Shown here piece by piece: positions 13,075 to 27,967 of a DNA stretch of 64,000 nt. The stretch spans positions 39,271,669 to 39,335,668 of the forward strand of contig NC_031773.1 in assembly GCF_001522545.3 (NCBI RefSeq), given 5' to 3'. This DNA is from Parus major (taxonomy: Eukaryota > Chordata > Aves > Passeriformes > Paridae). Under the pieces are notes generated by a model. That model had not been told where the DNA came from. It saw only the letters and a list, made by a program, of their open reading frames with translations, and searched no databases. Made by a program: the position numbers and the translations under genes. Numbering within the stretch: the first letter of the stretch is position 1; every line of letters starts with the position of its first letter.

Positions 13075-15488
13075 CATCTGAAGTCTTTAAATAAAAGCTA
13101 GATCATTTCTCTAAAATGTCTCTAGCTCAGCAGTTGCAGAGTAGGTATATTACCAGTTCAAAGCCTACAGCTTCTACAAGCAGATCAAGCTATGATGATT
13201 CCTTATAGACTTGGAATCTGTTGATTCTTAAGAAGTACATTAAATGTGAGTGGTAGGTTGGAAAAGTAATTGCCAAGAACAATAAAACTTGGACACAAAT
13301 TTAGTGAAGTGCATGTAGAGGTAACAAACTTGTTTTATAAACACAAAGGTCTGCATCCAAAAAAATATGTGGATTCAATGAGTGACAAGTGATTTCATTT
13401 TAATGCATCTTAATATGGATTTCATCTTCTAAGATGAACTGGAGAGATTTTTAAGAAAATCAGCAATTCTGTAGGAGAGAGTTTCTTTTTTATTGTGGTA
13501 TTTGCGTTTAATTATGTACATTTTTTGTCTGAATTGTAACATTTTAGTCAATAGGTGCAAATGGCAAAGAGAACATGGTGCAGGACACTCATCTTTCTGA
13601 AATTACCTCTAGAATAGGGTGAAGCCAGGTGCTTATCACAAACTGCATTGTATATATAGTTGCAGATCATTTATGACTACAGCCATGTGCCTCCATTCAG
13701 GCTGAAACGTTCACTCTTTTTTGGAGGTGTTTAGAGAATGCTTAAAGATGAAGAAGAAATTCCACATAAATTTATCCAGCTTGGAACAACTACCATAGCA
13801 TTTCTCCCTGGGCTTTCGACAAGAAGAAGCTGACTTTTATGCAGCTGCTGACAGCAGAATGAGAAACCAGCAAGGATAAGTTGTCTACCATTAAACCTGG
13901 AGCAAACTTAAAATTAAGCAAATAGTGAAAAACCTCTTATGGCTGAAACCATACAAATGTTTTGGTTTTGTTTTTTTTGTTTTTTTGCTTTCCAGCCTGT
14001 GTATTCTATCAGAGTAACCATATGTTTTTATTATATTAACAATAGTGCATTGCTTCAGAAAATAAAAGTGATTAATGATTGTTTTGCCATTGCTCTGTAC
14101 TTTACCATGTGGTTCTTGCTATGCTTCAATTTAAATGCAAGCTTTATTGCCAACAGCTTTGTTCTACATCCCTCCAAGATTGCTTTTACACAGTAGGAAT
14201 AGCAAGGAAAACTGCCAGAGGAAGGCCAAACTTTTCACATAGCACCTGTGCAAGAGCTGCACATCGCTAGTTTGTCAGAGGGCAGACCAAGTTGATCAGT
14301 ATAGTTCCCTTTTCTTTTAAGAACAGTGTGTCTTGTGGGGAAACAGTGTCTGAAGTTTGACATCCTGTTATGAACTTCCTCATCTGAAAAATAGAAATTA
14401 GGGTTTTTCCAGTTCATATGAGGGCTATTCAGATTTGGGAGTCACGTACAGACAAAGTTATTTATTATGAAGTCCATTTTCCTTTCTGGTTTGATTCTTC
14501 CCACTGGCTTTAGCAGCCTACCTGGTCTAGCCAACTGTGTTCTCTCCTTTTCTGGATGGCATTCACAGGCAGATCATTTTTCACCTCCACACTGAAACAG
14601 AGTTTTCCTGGAGTAGTTCTTCTTTCTCAGAATTGAGTATGACAGTTCAAATGTTCTTAAAGCCTTTGCTAAATGGATTTTGGATGGTCTCTTAAGAAGA
14701 GGGAGAGCTGGATACTGATCAGGATGTCTTGCTGTACTAAACCAAGATGCATGGGTGCAGCAGCCTTAACCTTTTTTTCATTTTCTCCTTGACTGCCGGG
14801 AAAAGCATTGTATTAAACTGCAGCAGTGTAGATTCAAATACAGTTTGGAATTTCAAAGGCAGAGTTTAGAACAATTTTATGGTAAGTATCCTTTGATTCT
14901 TTCTCTTCTTGTGGGGCCCACCAGTTCACTACCTACCTGCCTGCCTAACTAATTAATTAACTAACTGGTCAACTCTTAACTAAACTGGTGCTAAAACCCC
15001 ATCCCTGCATCTCTTAGAATCTAGGAATTTCAACAAGTGGAGCTGGTGCTTTCCTTGTGCAATAGGTGAAGTGGCAGTCAATGACAGATTCCAATATTAT
15101 ATACTGCTTCTAAACAATGTTTTTTCCTGTAAAGCACATTTACAGTAATCCTACATCATTAAATCTTTTAGTATTCATATTATTCATATCAGCTGATTTC
15201 TACTATCTTTTACCCTTCAAAAAAAGTTAGAAATCTCTTCCACATGTGATTACCCAGATAGCTGGTTGTTGACTGTGTGTGAGTCACTGGGGGAAAGTGT
15301 ATCACTACTTGTGAAATTTTAGAAGATACACCACAGTTCTCATTGTGTGGTTTTATGAAGTTATGATGCATTCAGTTGGTTTGCTTCAAGCTATCTATTA
15401 TCTGGTTTCGTTTTACATGAGGATAATGAGTACTTTCCAAGTACAAACCCAGACCATTTATTATATCAAATAATTCACGTCTATCCAC

Positions 15489-15516
<28 letters not shown>
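15489..15516. repeat. Poly-A tract, 28 bp
   Basis: Uninterrupted run of 28 A. No retrotransposed gene or SINE is evident on its left side. Confidence 0.95.
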
Positions 15517-15520
<4 letters not shown>

Positions 15521-18500
15521 TTTCCCTAGAAAAGTTGTAAAACAGATCATGCAGTGGATTTAGGAAAATTGAGCTTTGCTCATAGTAAAATACGACTAGA
15601 AGGTAAGTGGGCATTTCTTTTCAGTAGCAGAGGTAATGAAATTTCTTCCTGTCTCAAGCAAGGGGTTTTTCACCTTTGGAAGGATTCTCCCTTCATATTT
15701 TAAAATTAAATTTATTTTCTGTATGTAGAGAAAAGAAGATCTAGTGATAAACTGGCTTTTTCTGAATTTTGGGGGGGTTTCTGTAGTCCGTTGTTACTAG
15801 ACAGAATGAGACACTACAGCACCTCATGTAATTTTTTTCTGTTTATTTGGCTGGCAGTACTGTAAACCTTCAGCAGCTACATGGCTATGCTGCACTGTGT
15901 CTTTTTGTGTCCATGAGCTGTATGTTTCCAAAGCTCAGAAGTCTGATTCAAAGAAACCATGAAAATGCACAGGCAGCAGAAATGACAACCTACAATATCT
16001 TCTGTGGTTCACCATGGATGGGAGCCATGACTTCTGACTCCCCTTATTTTGTGTGGGTGGTCACTTGACAAGTGATCTGCAGGGATATTACTAACGCACT
16101 GATACTTTTATTTGAAGTCCAAGCCTATCAGTTAGAATGAAATCATGCTGAAGAACAAACACATTTTATGAGGACAGTGAAAACTTTCTTTGAAATTAAA
16201 CTTCGCCTCATGAAATCCACAGCTCTGGCAAATGTCTCCAAGTGGATGACCTATTCATCACCAGCAGTCTCTGTAGCTGGTTGAGGAAAACTATCAACAA
16301 AACACCTCATTCCCATGAGCATCAGAACATCCCTGCTGCCAAAAATAGTCTCATTTTTATGACTGCATAACCTGCCAGCTTCTAAATATGACTATTATCC
16401 ACAACACTGTGGAGAAAAACTGCTTTGATTTTGTGAGCTGAGTACTCGCAGATCCCCACTACACAACAGTCCTAATAAGAAATCCAGGTCTCATATGGCC
16501 TGCATTTCTAGGAAGAGCTGCATGTACATTAGTCACAGAGGTGTTTTACTTCATGCAAAAGCCACCAAAACTTCCTGTACCAGTCTACACATGGTAGAGT
16601 TTTTCTGAAAAATTCTCCCATTACAAATAAAATCGGGCATTAATAAAAGGTTTCAACATCCGCTGTTCTCACCCTGTTTCTTTGATTTTTTTTAATTTTT
16701 TTTTTTACTGGAAATAACTGGGGGAAATGTGGTATTTTCAAGGAAATGCCAGTACCAAATAGGCATCTTTCTGCCTCAAAGAATTTCTAAGCAGCTATCA
16801 ACTACAGCTTGTCAACTTCACAAAATGATAACAAAATCCCAAACCTTGCTTGAAATCTGCATATAAACGATTATTTCTGTCCTGCAGTTCTCTGAATTCT
16901 CTGCAGCCTTGCCTGCATTCCCCTGCATGTGGTGTGACTGAATTAAGAGTGCCAAATTACGATGTTGAACTTCTTGAGAAGAGCTCCAGCTGATGTCCCT
17001 GCTGGATGCTTTCTCTAGTTCTATTCTGTGTGGGGGCAGCCTTACGTATCACGCTGTCTAAACCATTCATAATTGATTACCTCAAACCTCTGTCCATAAA
17101 GCTGAAATATTATGCACAACACTGTATCGGATGGGCTGGATGCACACTTAAGACTACAGTTGAAAATGAAATGGGTAGACACACTGCCCAGAATATAGTG
17201 CTCTATACTGCCATAATGGAGGAAACATAATAGAGTGTCACAGAAAACTCTCAGGCATTTCTGTCATTGAGAATAATGGTTTTCATGAGGATCGACCAAT
17301 CTATCTATCTCTGTACCAATCCATATTTCTGTCTTCATTAATCTATTTCACAAGAGATATGCAATGTTTCTCCAAATATGTTGCACAGATTGAAATCTGT
17401 GTTCTTATCAGCAAGTCTTTTGACCCAAAGCACTTTTACAGTGTAAATTGAAGGACTCTCAAGAAATTAAAATCTACATTTGCCTACCAATCTGTTAATC
17501 TGAGATGGTATTTTACCATTTTGGTTTGAATTTGTGGGCAAACTTTTGACTGAAAGGCTAAAAAATAACTTGAATCTCATTCTGCCTTGGGAGTGGCAGA
17601 GTTTTATTATTTTGCAGATCAGGTAATTGTTATTGTTGTTACAATGATCAGATTTACAGTTTTACTACTTCACTCCCAGTGTAGTCATATACTGGTAGAA
17701 AATTGTATCAGTAGATCAGTGACTCTTGCCTTTACAAAGACAATTTCTGTCCTGACCAGCCACAGCCTAACTAAAAAGGAAAGTGAAGTTACTTACGAAC
17801 CTAATTATGAAAGTGCTAAGCCAGCTTCCTTCAGAGGAAGTGGGAGCAGATATTTATGTCTCAAAGTGGCCCAGCATATCTGGTTTAAGATACAAGCAAC
17901 CTCACCTGAGATCCCAGGCTATGAAAAATATATGCTTTAGCTAAGTTAGATGGTGGTGATTGTTTTTGGCAGAAAGGAAAAGTCAAGGGGTTCTCCACTG
18001 TCAGTGGAGCTGGTTGAGTCTAATACTGACTGCAAGAGACCTAGAACTTTATCACTGCTAATCTGATAGACCTTTCCTTCACTTGAGTGTACCTAGAATT
18101 CCTTCTACCTTCTTTAAATTAAACTCAATATAAAAATAGATTAATAATTATTAACTAGAAAAAGAATACTCACTCTGCTATTTTGACTGCCTTTAACTTA
18201 ACAGTGAAAAATTTATTGTTATTGTTATTATGGGAATATAAAGATAAGGGTGGCAATATATTCAGAATTTATTCAGAAAATGACAGGTAATAGAGAGATG
18301 AATTAAACTAAATCAGATAAGAAATCTCTGTCAAAGTTAGGTTTAGAACTGGTATTCCCTGATGCATAGCTCTGTACTTGGACCTTAAATTCTCTCCTGT
18401 CAGATACTTGTTGTATATGCAAAACATGTTTCAAGCTTACATTTTATCCCTGTCCTGACATTTTTGTGCTCAGCTGTTTGGCCATTTGTGCACCCTGTGT

Positions 18501-19085
18501 CACAGCTCCACATGTGCTGTCCAGAGCTTCACAGCACCTGCTGCCAGACAATCTCTTTGTCCCAAAGCACGCTCATGTGCTATATATAACTACACATCAT
18601 CAGGAAATGTCAACATGCACTTGAATTTTCTACTTCTAAAGCAAAAATACCCAATTAATTTTTTTTCCACCTTAAAAAAAAAATGTAATAGGAGAAAAAG
18701 ATAGCTCAACCCCTCAATTAAACTAGGGGACTGCCTGTTCCCTCTGTTAGTTGAAGAAAAGCTATATAAAGCCCCCTACGGTAAACACGTTTCCAAAGGG
18801 TTATAGGGCTAGTCAGCTCTGCACTAGGTATGTGAAATTGTATCAGTATCCAGTGTCTCCTAATCCCACAAAATACATTTTAAAGTAGGGACACATTTCT
18901 TTCTTTGTCTTCATAAGGAAAGTGTCAGCTTCTTTCTCACCTTTCCAGTGACCGTGATGTGATCTTTGTTTCAAGCACATCTGTCCCAAACTTTATATGT
19001 TTCCTTTCGAGTTTTTTTCTTCCTTGCACAGTGGAGGTCAAACATTCTATTTCCTGGGATATTTGTGTAAATACAGATTTAAAGT

Positions 19086-19109
19086 AAAAAAAAAAAAAAA
19101 AAAAAAAAA
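19086..19109. repeat. Poly-A tract, 24 bp
   Basis: Uninterrupted run of 24 A followed by a T and a second A run. No flanking duplication was recognised. Confidence 0.95.
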
Positions 19110-22100
19110 TTAAAAAATAGAAAGCATTCATCATGGATCTCACAGTGATGGGAAGGGGCTAAAATAATCCAAATTATTTTTGCTTTTTCATAGGCTTAGA
19201 CCTGTTGGAGAATTAGTGTTACTGAAACATCAGCAAAGAGGGAACTCCTGTGTATGTTGTGCACACCCCGTGCACTGTCTGCTGCTTTGAGCAGCAATGA
19301 CAACCCAGCCCATTCCCAATTGCTGACAGCATCCTGTCAGCCTGCTGTAGATTGGTACCTGCCCCTCTCCAGGGGTGGTCCAGTGCCTGGGAAGGGGGAG
19401 TATCCTATAGAAATTGCACACAGTTCTACCTGCACAAGAAGAATCCTCCCACTTGGTGATTTGGAGGTTTTAACAAGGTTACCAAACATTATTCATGACA
19501 AAGATGACAATCTTTCAGCTTTTGTAGCTAACCTATCTCACTGGAATCAATTCCCAAATCTGTAATCTGTTTCTATTTTTATCTTCTTCGTATTCTCTTT
19601 TTTTTCCTTTTTTTATTTATTTTATTTCTATTTTTTATGAAAAGAGATGAAAAGCTAAAGATGGGGAAACACCAAGTTACACAACCACCTACAAGCATAA
19701 TCTTCCCTCCCATGAAAGATACTGTCTTGGGAAAGGATTTTTTTACAACTCAAATAATTATTTTTAATGGCACCTATCAATGAGTAGAACTGTCTCTTTC
19801 ATGTAGAAAGGAACTAGCATTTGCCAGCAGAGATGGATCTTTCTAATGCTGGTGATGATGAAGCTATATTCGTTCAAGGCTAGATTGTCAACATAAATTA
19901 GAAGCCAGAGCACTGTGAATCAAAAGGATGCTGGCACACACTGCACAGTTTGGCACAATTTTGTGACATGTGAGTCAGGATGTGTAGCACATGAAATACT
20001 CAAAAATCAAAATCTTCATTCCTGATGGTTGCACAGGGATGTCTTCAAAGGGTTAAGCTGTGTGACACCCATTAAAGCAGAGTTTTAAAGCTTAAATCTT
20101 CTGTCCCACTTTCAAGACTTTCCAGATTGTAGCATGACTTTCCTCATACAGAACATGAAATGTCATATTTTCCCTTTAAAACCTGAAGTCAGCAAAATCA
20201 GGGGTTAATCCCTTTAGTTTATGATGTACTACCTCACCTCCTAAATATCATATACATAAAAAATAATAAAAAAGATGAAGAGAGGCATTATTTTCTCAGT
20301 TTTGGAGTGGCTTACTTGTTATTTTTTCTTTTAAGAAAGGCAAGTGAAGAGGAATATGTGAGCATCACAGTTCGTGTCTCATTTTGTTGCTGTTGCATTT
20401 TTCTCCCCATTTTAACAATTGTAATAAATCTGGGTTTAGGGAGATGCAGACTTGGGAAACAGTGATGCTACCCCACAGGTTGCTTCTGTCCAAAAGGGAA
20501 ACTGTAAGACTGGTCAAGATCTCTGAGCTTGGCTCTTGTTCTATTTGCATTAAAGAATTATATCCACATCTCTCTAAAGATCAGTATTCATTTGTCCTTT
20601 CTCAGTAAAACACTCTCTTGAGGGAAGAGTAAGTATCTCTCACTGGGTATGTTTATCTATACTAGTGTCTGTGAGTACCTTGCCTGAACCAAACCCCAGT
20701 TTTTTTCATTTCTAGGCACAGTCTTAAAATCTGTTATACCACATGCTGAATTTATGAAATATTTTGCCTGGGCAGCACTCAAAACTTCATATATGTCTGT
20801 AAATGTGCTAGGAGTCAAATCTCAGATCTGACTTTGGACAAGTTTGCAGTCTTTAAATAAATGGTTTGCCATACATTGTTAAATAAAATTAGATATTCAG
20901 TATTGTGACGATGATGATGAAAGGTCAACAGCACACTCAGTCCCACTTCAAGACAGGGAAACTTCCTGATTTAGTTCAGCAGTAGCAAGCAAGCAGGGTT
21001 AAAAAACTACAAGAGTGGCAAATTACTATATTCACTTTGAAGACAGGATATGGCTCTAATATTCCCCTCACAGTTTTTTTCCAGACATTACTAACGTGCT
21101 TTAATAAGAATGTGCTTTATGAATTTAACACATATTATGAAAGTTCATGTACACATAAGATTGGCTTTCTATTGATACAGGGGATTTGAGAACTGCTCCT
21201 TCTAGGCCAAAATTTAGACTATCCAGTCATACATCTCTGTCTTGGTGTAATGCTGCATGATTGAGCAGATACAATAATTTCATTATTAATACATGAGAGC
21301 TGTCCATTCCCTATCCCACTCCAGCAGTCTATTCCTTTCCTGACTGTACAGCGCCTCCTCCCTCATGCACCTGTGCTTGCACTCATTTCTTCCTGTGATT
21401 AATCAGTTTGATTCACAACTTAAGGAAAAAAAATAATTGGAATAACAGGAAAAACAGTTTTCTGGGCTAATGAAATGGGTCTGTTCGTGAAGGTGTTATG
21501 AATATGAAAGTGGGCAGGAGTGAGAGTAGGAAGATTAAACGAATCTCTTCCTCCTCCCCTTCACCAAATTGCTAGATTTGTTCAGTTGCTTGTTCAGCAC
21601 ATCCCATAACAGGTGCTTCAGCTAAGAGTGGTTTGAAGTGTTGCAGAGAATGAGAATTAGATGTCTGTGTCCTTCACACAGACAGTACAAAGAGAGGCAG
21701 GATGTGTATGCAGCCAGGGTGTGCTCTGGACAAGACTCCTTCTGACCTGTACAATACTGGCACAAATGTTTTCTGTCCAGCACAGCAGCACAGGCTCGGC
21801 TTCTCTCCATTCAAACTGCAAAGGCAATTAAGAAAACAAATATAGATAATTCAACAATGATTTTTTTTGTGTGTGTGATGCTGATTCTGTGAACTCCAGA
21901 TACTTCAACAAACTGTTGAGTCCTGAAGATTGCCAATTTTGTAAGGGGTATGGAAGGATATGGATGTGGAAGGAATATAAAATATAATATATTGATATGG
22001 AAGGATACAAAATGTAATCCTGAAAACAGAAGAAAAAGGCTGTGTAACGAAGCTTAAGATTTCTGAATCAGTTTTGGTTTTAATGATTGCTATAAAGTCA

Positions 22101-24377
22101 TTATTTAGTGCCACCAGTGTTTCTTATATGGCTGTATGGCCATATATTTGTACTCCATGTGTTGTCTAATTTTTAGCTACCTGATAAATGTAAATTATGT
22201 AAAACTCTTAGGAGGCTGGATACTTTTGCAGTTGTTTATTTGTTCGTAAGATAGTTTCCATAGAGAGTACTGAATATTTCTAAAGCTGAAGGCAAAATTC
22301 CATGTTTGTTTCTTTGGTGGCAGTGCAGGTTTGAGCAATTTCTGCTCTCAGCCCTTCCTGCCTGTCTCCACACCACCACATCCATTGTGCCAGCGCAGCT
22401 GTTCATGCAGTTTGTGGTGAAAATGGGAACCATCTGAGAAATCCCAAGGCAGCAGAGAGGAATCAAAATCAAAAGGAAGCTTATAACAATGTGTGAATTA
22501 AGATGTATGAGAGGCTAACCTTGCATTGTGACATCTATGGGGTCTATGGAGGCCTTGTTAAGTTGACCCTAAAGGATCTGAGGTCTAGGGAAACTTTTAG
22601 AGTCTCTTATGAAATTTCAAAATATGTCTAAAGAACCCTCTTATTTATCTGATTCAAAACCTCTTTCTCTATCTAGGTACCTTACTTTTTAGCTGTTTGC
22701 TGCTTTGAAGATTCTTTATGGAGCAATATTAAACTTACTCAAAAATAAACCTTCCTGAAGAGTTAAGATAGACCATTAAGTGCCAAGTGTTGCATCTCCT
22801 GCTTTCTCTTCTCTCAGAAAGTAAGACAAAATGTAGCTAGATACATGTTCATGTAAACATTAGGTAAAGGGAATGTGTACATATAATCTTTGCAACATAT
22901 TTGAAAGCTTTTTTTTTTTTCATGTCAGGTAAGCAGTTTGTCTGATTTTGCTGCCTACGGGAGAGAAGAACATTCATGACAGCTTTCTTAAATGCAATAT
23001 CCATATAATTAAACACAGTTTTATTCAAAATATTTTACACTTGGACAAAGCCAAACATTTAATTTCTGCAGTGACCCACAGACATTGATGTCTCACCCAT
23101 CTGTTGGGCAGTTTCTCCAGAGTGCCTCAGTTCATTCTTTTGTTGATAACAAGGGGTTCTGTCACACTTAAGTCTCACACCAAATGTTGCCCATTTATAG
23201 GCATATAGTTTTGGAGCACTTCACTGTCCAGATGCTTTGCATATGGGAGGCTGGGTATCTGGTTTTCATTCCAGGGACCAGGCAGTAAAGTGCATATCTT
23301 TTAGGTGCTTTGAGATTTTGGTTAATTTCAAGTCTATGAATAATGGTTGGAACCATTCATATTCATTTTGCTAGGCAAATGCCCAAGAGATTTACTAAAA
23401 TCTTAAATCACAGTAACACAGTGGTCTCCAACTCAGAGCTTTTAGTCACAAACTCATTTTTCTTCACCTCATATTCTCATACATTGAGTTTCTGTGTTTT
23501 TAAGTAATTATTTTTCTCCTTAAACCTTAAATACATGGCAAAATTTCACTGCTATTTTACCCTGACAATTTTGTCTTCATATCAGACAGCTAAAATGAAG
23601 TCATTTTGGAAGGCTGCATTTCCTTAACATCTTTCCCCAGAACATCTCAAAATGCAGTATGAAAGATAATCAAGCTCTTTGGTATTTCAGAGACACTTGA
23701 AGGGAACTTAATTCTGCTCAAGACTTTCTCCCCAGCCCAGTGTTCTCCTGTCCTGATTCATTCCTCCTCTCTCCTTCTCCTCCTATGCTAACAAAACTTC
23801 ATCTGCCTTTGATTCATACCTCTGTTAAACAGCTGTATCTTACTGCAGACTATTTCTTCTAAAGGTTTGATTACACCACACTTCACCAGCCATCAAAACC
23901 TGTTTTCCTTCTGAAGTCCTTTTTTTTCACCCCATACCCCTTTATCTTTTTTGATCAACTAGTACCTGTCAATTTACACTGTCATTTATTGAATGAGTCT
24001 TTATTTCCTCAGTATCTTTTTCCTTCCTCTTTTAATGTGGTCCATTTCAGTTTCACCCCCTTTCATAAATCTTTTGACATGTTTCTTAATTCTTTCTTAA
24101 TTCTTTACTTGCAGGACTGCAAGCATGACTTTTTCTTTGTATGTGTTTCCTTTTCGCTTGAACCAAAAATCTGAAAATCAACTAGACTTGCTTTGAAGGA
24201 AATTTATTTTGCCTTTTCACAGCATTCTTCTTTTCACTGATCAGTTCAACTCCTTTCAGTTAAAAAAGTATCTCATATCTTTGAACTTGTAGTTTTGGAA
24301 AACATATTTCTCTTTTTTCACCTGTTGTATTTGGTTTGGACATGAAAGATTCAGAGAGCATCACAAAACCAGAAAAT

Positions 24378-24432
24378 TACATGGGATTTTTTGTAAATCC
24401 CATGTACATTCTCCCTAAAAAAGGGAGAATGT
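24378..24432. repeat. Two adjacent perfect hairpins sharing one base
   Basis: First stem TACATGGGATTT / AAATCCCATGTA (24378-24389 and 24395-24406) with a 5-nt loop. Second stem ACATTCTCCCT / AGGGAGAATGT (24406-24416 and 24422-24432) with loop AAAAA. Both are perfect and directly abut. No coding role is seen. Confidence 0.9.
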
Positions 24433-25039
24433 CTATATCTGTTTTTTCACTGAATGTGTTCTATATCTTAACACCCTATTTTAAAGACTATGTCATGGGA
24501 ACTCTCACTGCAATTCTGTGTACTTTGCTGGATAAAAATCACTAAGACGTGTACTGATGCTGATTTCAGACAAGGTTGTCTTGGTTAGTCTTCTTCACTC
24601 ATTTAATTGTCAGTAATGATGAATACAGTATAAATGGAAGATACAGTGGTTTTGTCAGAGGTAGTGAGAAACACTTTATACCTTCCTTACCAAAAGAGTT
24701 AAACAGATGCCCAGGGCACGTTTACCAGCTGTACTGCTCTTAAAAAGGTACCAGATACCTCAGTAGCTGCTTTCCTCAGAAGCAATGGTGCAGGCCAGAG
24801 TCACTCCTTCCGCTGCTGCCTCTTCTCAGTGTTCCTTGCTACCTCCCCAACACCTTTCATCTACCTCCTGGCAACTTTAATCACTTACTGATGATAGCAG
24901 TGAGAAGCATTAAAGTTTTTAATATCATTATCAGTGTTAGTAGTAATATTAGAGTCAGAGGTTCTCTTATTCCACTAACTGGTCGACTAATTACTTTGCT
25001 AATTTAAGAAATAAAAATAGCAAGTACTAATATATTATA

Positions 25040-25080
25040 AAAATAATAATAATAACTAAATAATAAATAATAATAATAAA
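25040..25080. repeat. (AAT)n-like microsatellite
   Basis: Interrupted AAT/TAA trinucleotide run. Confidence 0.9.
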
Positions 25081-25676
25081 GTGTGTTAAAGTACTGTTTC
25101 TAAATATTGACTCAAGAACCTACTGCCTGCTGTCAAGACCCAAAAGTATATTACTTGGCAATAGGATACTGACAGCTCAGTTTTGCTTATGACAGCATTA
25201 AAAATTTGTGAGTCTTGAAAATAAAAACCCAAATATATATGAAAGCTGCTGAAGGAACACATTATTAAAGTTCTGAGCTTCAGCAACATCATGGTCATTC
25301 AGAAATCTTGTCTTGATAGATAATAAAAATACATTATTTTGCCCTTTTCAAAACTCCCGAGCATTTCATTTCCTCAAGACATGACATATGAGCACCATCA
25401 AGTGGCGAGACACGTAAATTACAGCTAGTATTCAGACCCTCCTTTTTATCTCAAACCACGGAATCTAACTAGGCATTTAGATGTTTATATTAAAGTTCCT
25501 GCATTTTTTAAAAATTCATGTAACTGTCTGTCTGCTAACTTCTCAGAGATGTGGTAGAAGTAGAAAGCTTTTTTGTAATACTCTGCATGTCACCTAAACA
25601 GAGCATTTGAGTGTTCCATGGTGGTTAATACAGGCATTTTCAGAGTATCTAAAATTCCTTTGCAAACACATCTTTC

Positions 25677-25700
25677 TTTTTTTTTTTTTTTTTTTTTTTT
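25677..25700. repeat. Poly-T tract, 24 bp
   Basis: Uninterrupted run of 24 T. It creates Phe-rich and Lys-rich artefact frames on the two strands. Confidence 0.95.
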
Positions 25701-27877
25701 CTCTGCTCTATTATCACAATCATAACCGATTTCTCCCTTGTGTGACAAGACCACTGTTCCCCTCATGGAAAGATAGGGATTCACCAACTAAACTGTATCT
25801 GCTGCTTCCTGAGAATAGGGTTACAATTGCTCAACTCTTTTTTTTCCACTTTTTCATGTTTACTTTTCTTTTTTCTTTCCCCCATTCTTTATCTTTTCTT
25901 CACTGCATGATACTCTGTAAGATATCAATAAAACTTTGATCCATCAAAACACATCCACTAAAAATAGGTATTGAGTCTGTATGTTTATCCTGCACATCAC
26001 TAAATTTGGGAACCTCTGCTGAAGAGTTTAGAGGTAATTATGTGGCCTTCATTTGTGCCACATTAATGGTGACTGATTCTTTTAAATTTCTGTAGCAAAA
26101 TCAGATCCCAAAAATAATACTGGTTAAAGGAACCTTATGACTTTTGCAATAATGATATTGGAAATCTATTTTCACTTTTCACACAGATGATTTTGCTCTT
26201 AGGCCATTTCCTAAGAACAAAATTGTGTAAGACTCAATTAGAATTTTCTTTCATTTTAAGCATGACTGACTTTTGCAATGATCTCTTCCTTAAACCACCC
26301 CCCTTACCCCCCAGATTAATTGTAGCTATGACTGACAGGACACACATTCTGGCTTCTAAGCAGGTAAATATGAAATCTCTCTCTTCTGCTCTCTTCTTTT
26401 ACTACTTTGCTCCCAAAGTTGAAGTACCAAGGCCATCTAAATTCCCTTGGCTTTAACAGCAATTGTACATACAATTTCTTTCCTTGCTTCAGTAGTTCTT
26501 TCATTAATATGTAAGAACCTGGATGTCACATCTTATAGCAATTACTTTTAGATTTTTTAAATCTTCACATCTGGATACAGAACTTCTGCACTTGAGTGTT
26601 TTCAATCACAGCTACTATCAAATTATGAATTGAACATCTGACAGTAGACAGGACATACATTTTGGGTTTTCTCAAGCCTGAAACATTTCATGAAGCTGAG
26701 GTGTTGTGCTAACTGGAGTTAATAGGAAGCAACCCATTGAGAACTAGTGGTTTAAATCAGTGGAAAATCTTACTTAAAGTGTTGAAGTAAAGAGCAAAAG
26801 GGCAGATATATATTCCCCAGCAGAATAATCTCCAGCAGTTGGCTAAAGCAGCATTAGTCCCCTTTGTGATGCATTAAACAGAAGTAGCTGTTGCACTTCA
26901 ATAGCAAGATTTTGCTCACACTCATTTTAACAACTCTTCTGTAGCAGCAAACATTTGACCATGACTCTACACTGAAAAAAAATAGTTTTTTTTAAGTAAA
27001 AGCATGTGTCAGCACAGGTAACTCATCTGTAAGAACAGAATTCTGCACTCTGTGGACTGGGCACAGAGGTGTGCATGGCACCTACCTGAACAGCCACTTC
27101 AGAAACCTGATGTATGATGGAGATCTGCTGTTGCTCTGCCACATCAGGAATATTTTGTACATGCCTGCTCTGTCTCTAATGGTGAGCCATTACATGCACA
27201 CCAATATTGCCAATACATCAGTTATAAAAGAACAAGCTGCTTAAATTATGCCAGCTTTACCCCATAAGTTCCAGTACATGAGCGTTAGAGGACTTCTTTA
27301 AATGCTTTTTGAGGTGCACAGTTTCTATCACATGTAATATAAGCCTGATAATTAAATACAGCTTTTTGTCAACTAACACTACTAGTTCAACTTTCTGATG
27401 ATTGGAAATTATTTCAAAAGCTCTCAGGTTAAAAGTGGGAAATTATCTGAGATTATTCTCCTGTGACAAAACAGTTATCCATAAGGAATTTTGTCAAGTT
27501 GCTGAAGTGCTTTGCTCCTTAAGATTCTGCTCCTTTCCATTTATTTGACATACCTTTTCCATCCTGACATGGTTAAAACTGTACCCTCAAGACACAGAGC
27601 TGCAGAGACCTGCATTTACATCAAATAAATGAATCTGGTTCTTTGATGCCAGGACAATGCAAACTAATTTCTGCCCTTTGCTTATTAGAGGTAGAAAATG
27701 TCAGACTTTATGCCTAATTTTAAAACACTTAAGGTAAGGAGTTGATCATGTACCAGCTTCCAGAGTATCCTGCCAGTTTACAATGCTGCATCACCCCCTG
27801 TATTCACAGTAAATGGCCCTGTACAATAGTTTATTAAGATGACTGATTTTTTGCTTTGTTCAAGTTCTTTCAGCATC

Positions 27878-27883
27878 TTTATT
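27878..27883 (-). terminator. Alternative polyadenylation signal AATAAA
   Basis: Second canonical hexamer downstream of the SLC6A15 stop, about 110 nt beyond the first; a third lies at 27835-27830. It could serve a slightly longer 3' UTR. Confidence 0.3.
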
Positions 27884-27967
27884 CATCTAGCAAATATCAT
27901 TCTTTCAGGTAGTCCAGATGAGGAAAAAGCAGGCTGTGTTACAATAAGTGTATTAGGGTATCACAGA

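Larger units (their letters stand above)
12463..27967. other. Intergenic, no gene seen
   Basis: About 15.5 kb of AT-rich DNA. Short frames here (for example 17587-17940 and 25607-25939) show no known domain, and several cross homopolymers or microsatellites. Simple repeats and hairpins are listed separately. Confidence 0.55.

Noticed and set aside
25590..25939. Frames crossing the poly-T tract
   Set aside because: The Phe- and Lys-rich segments come from the homopolymer and no other coding sign is present.
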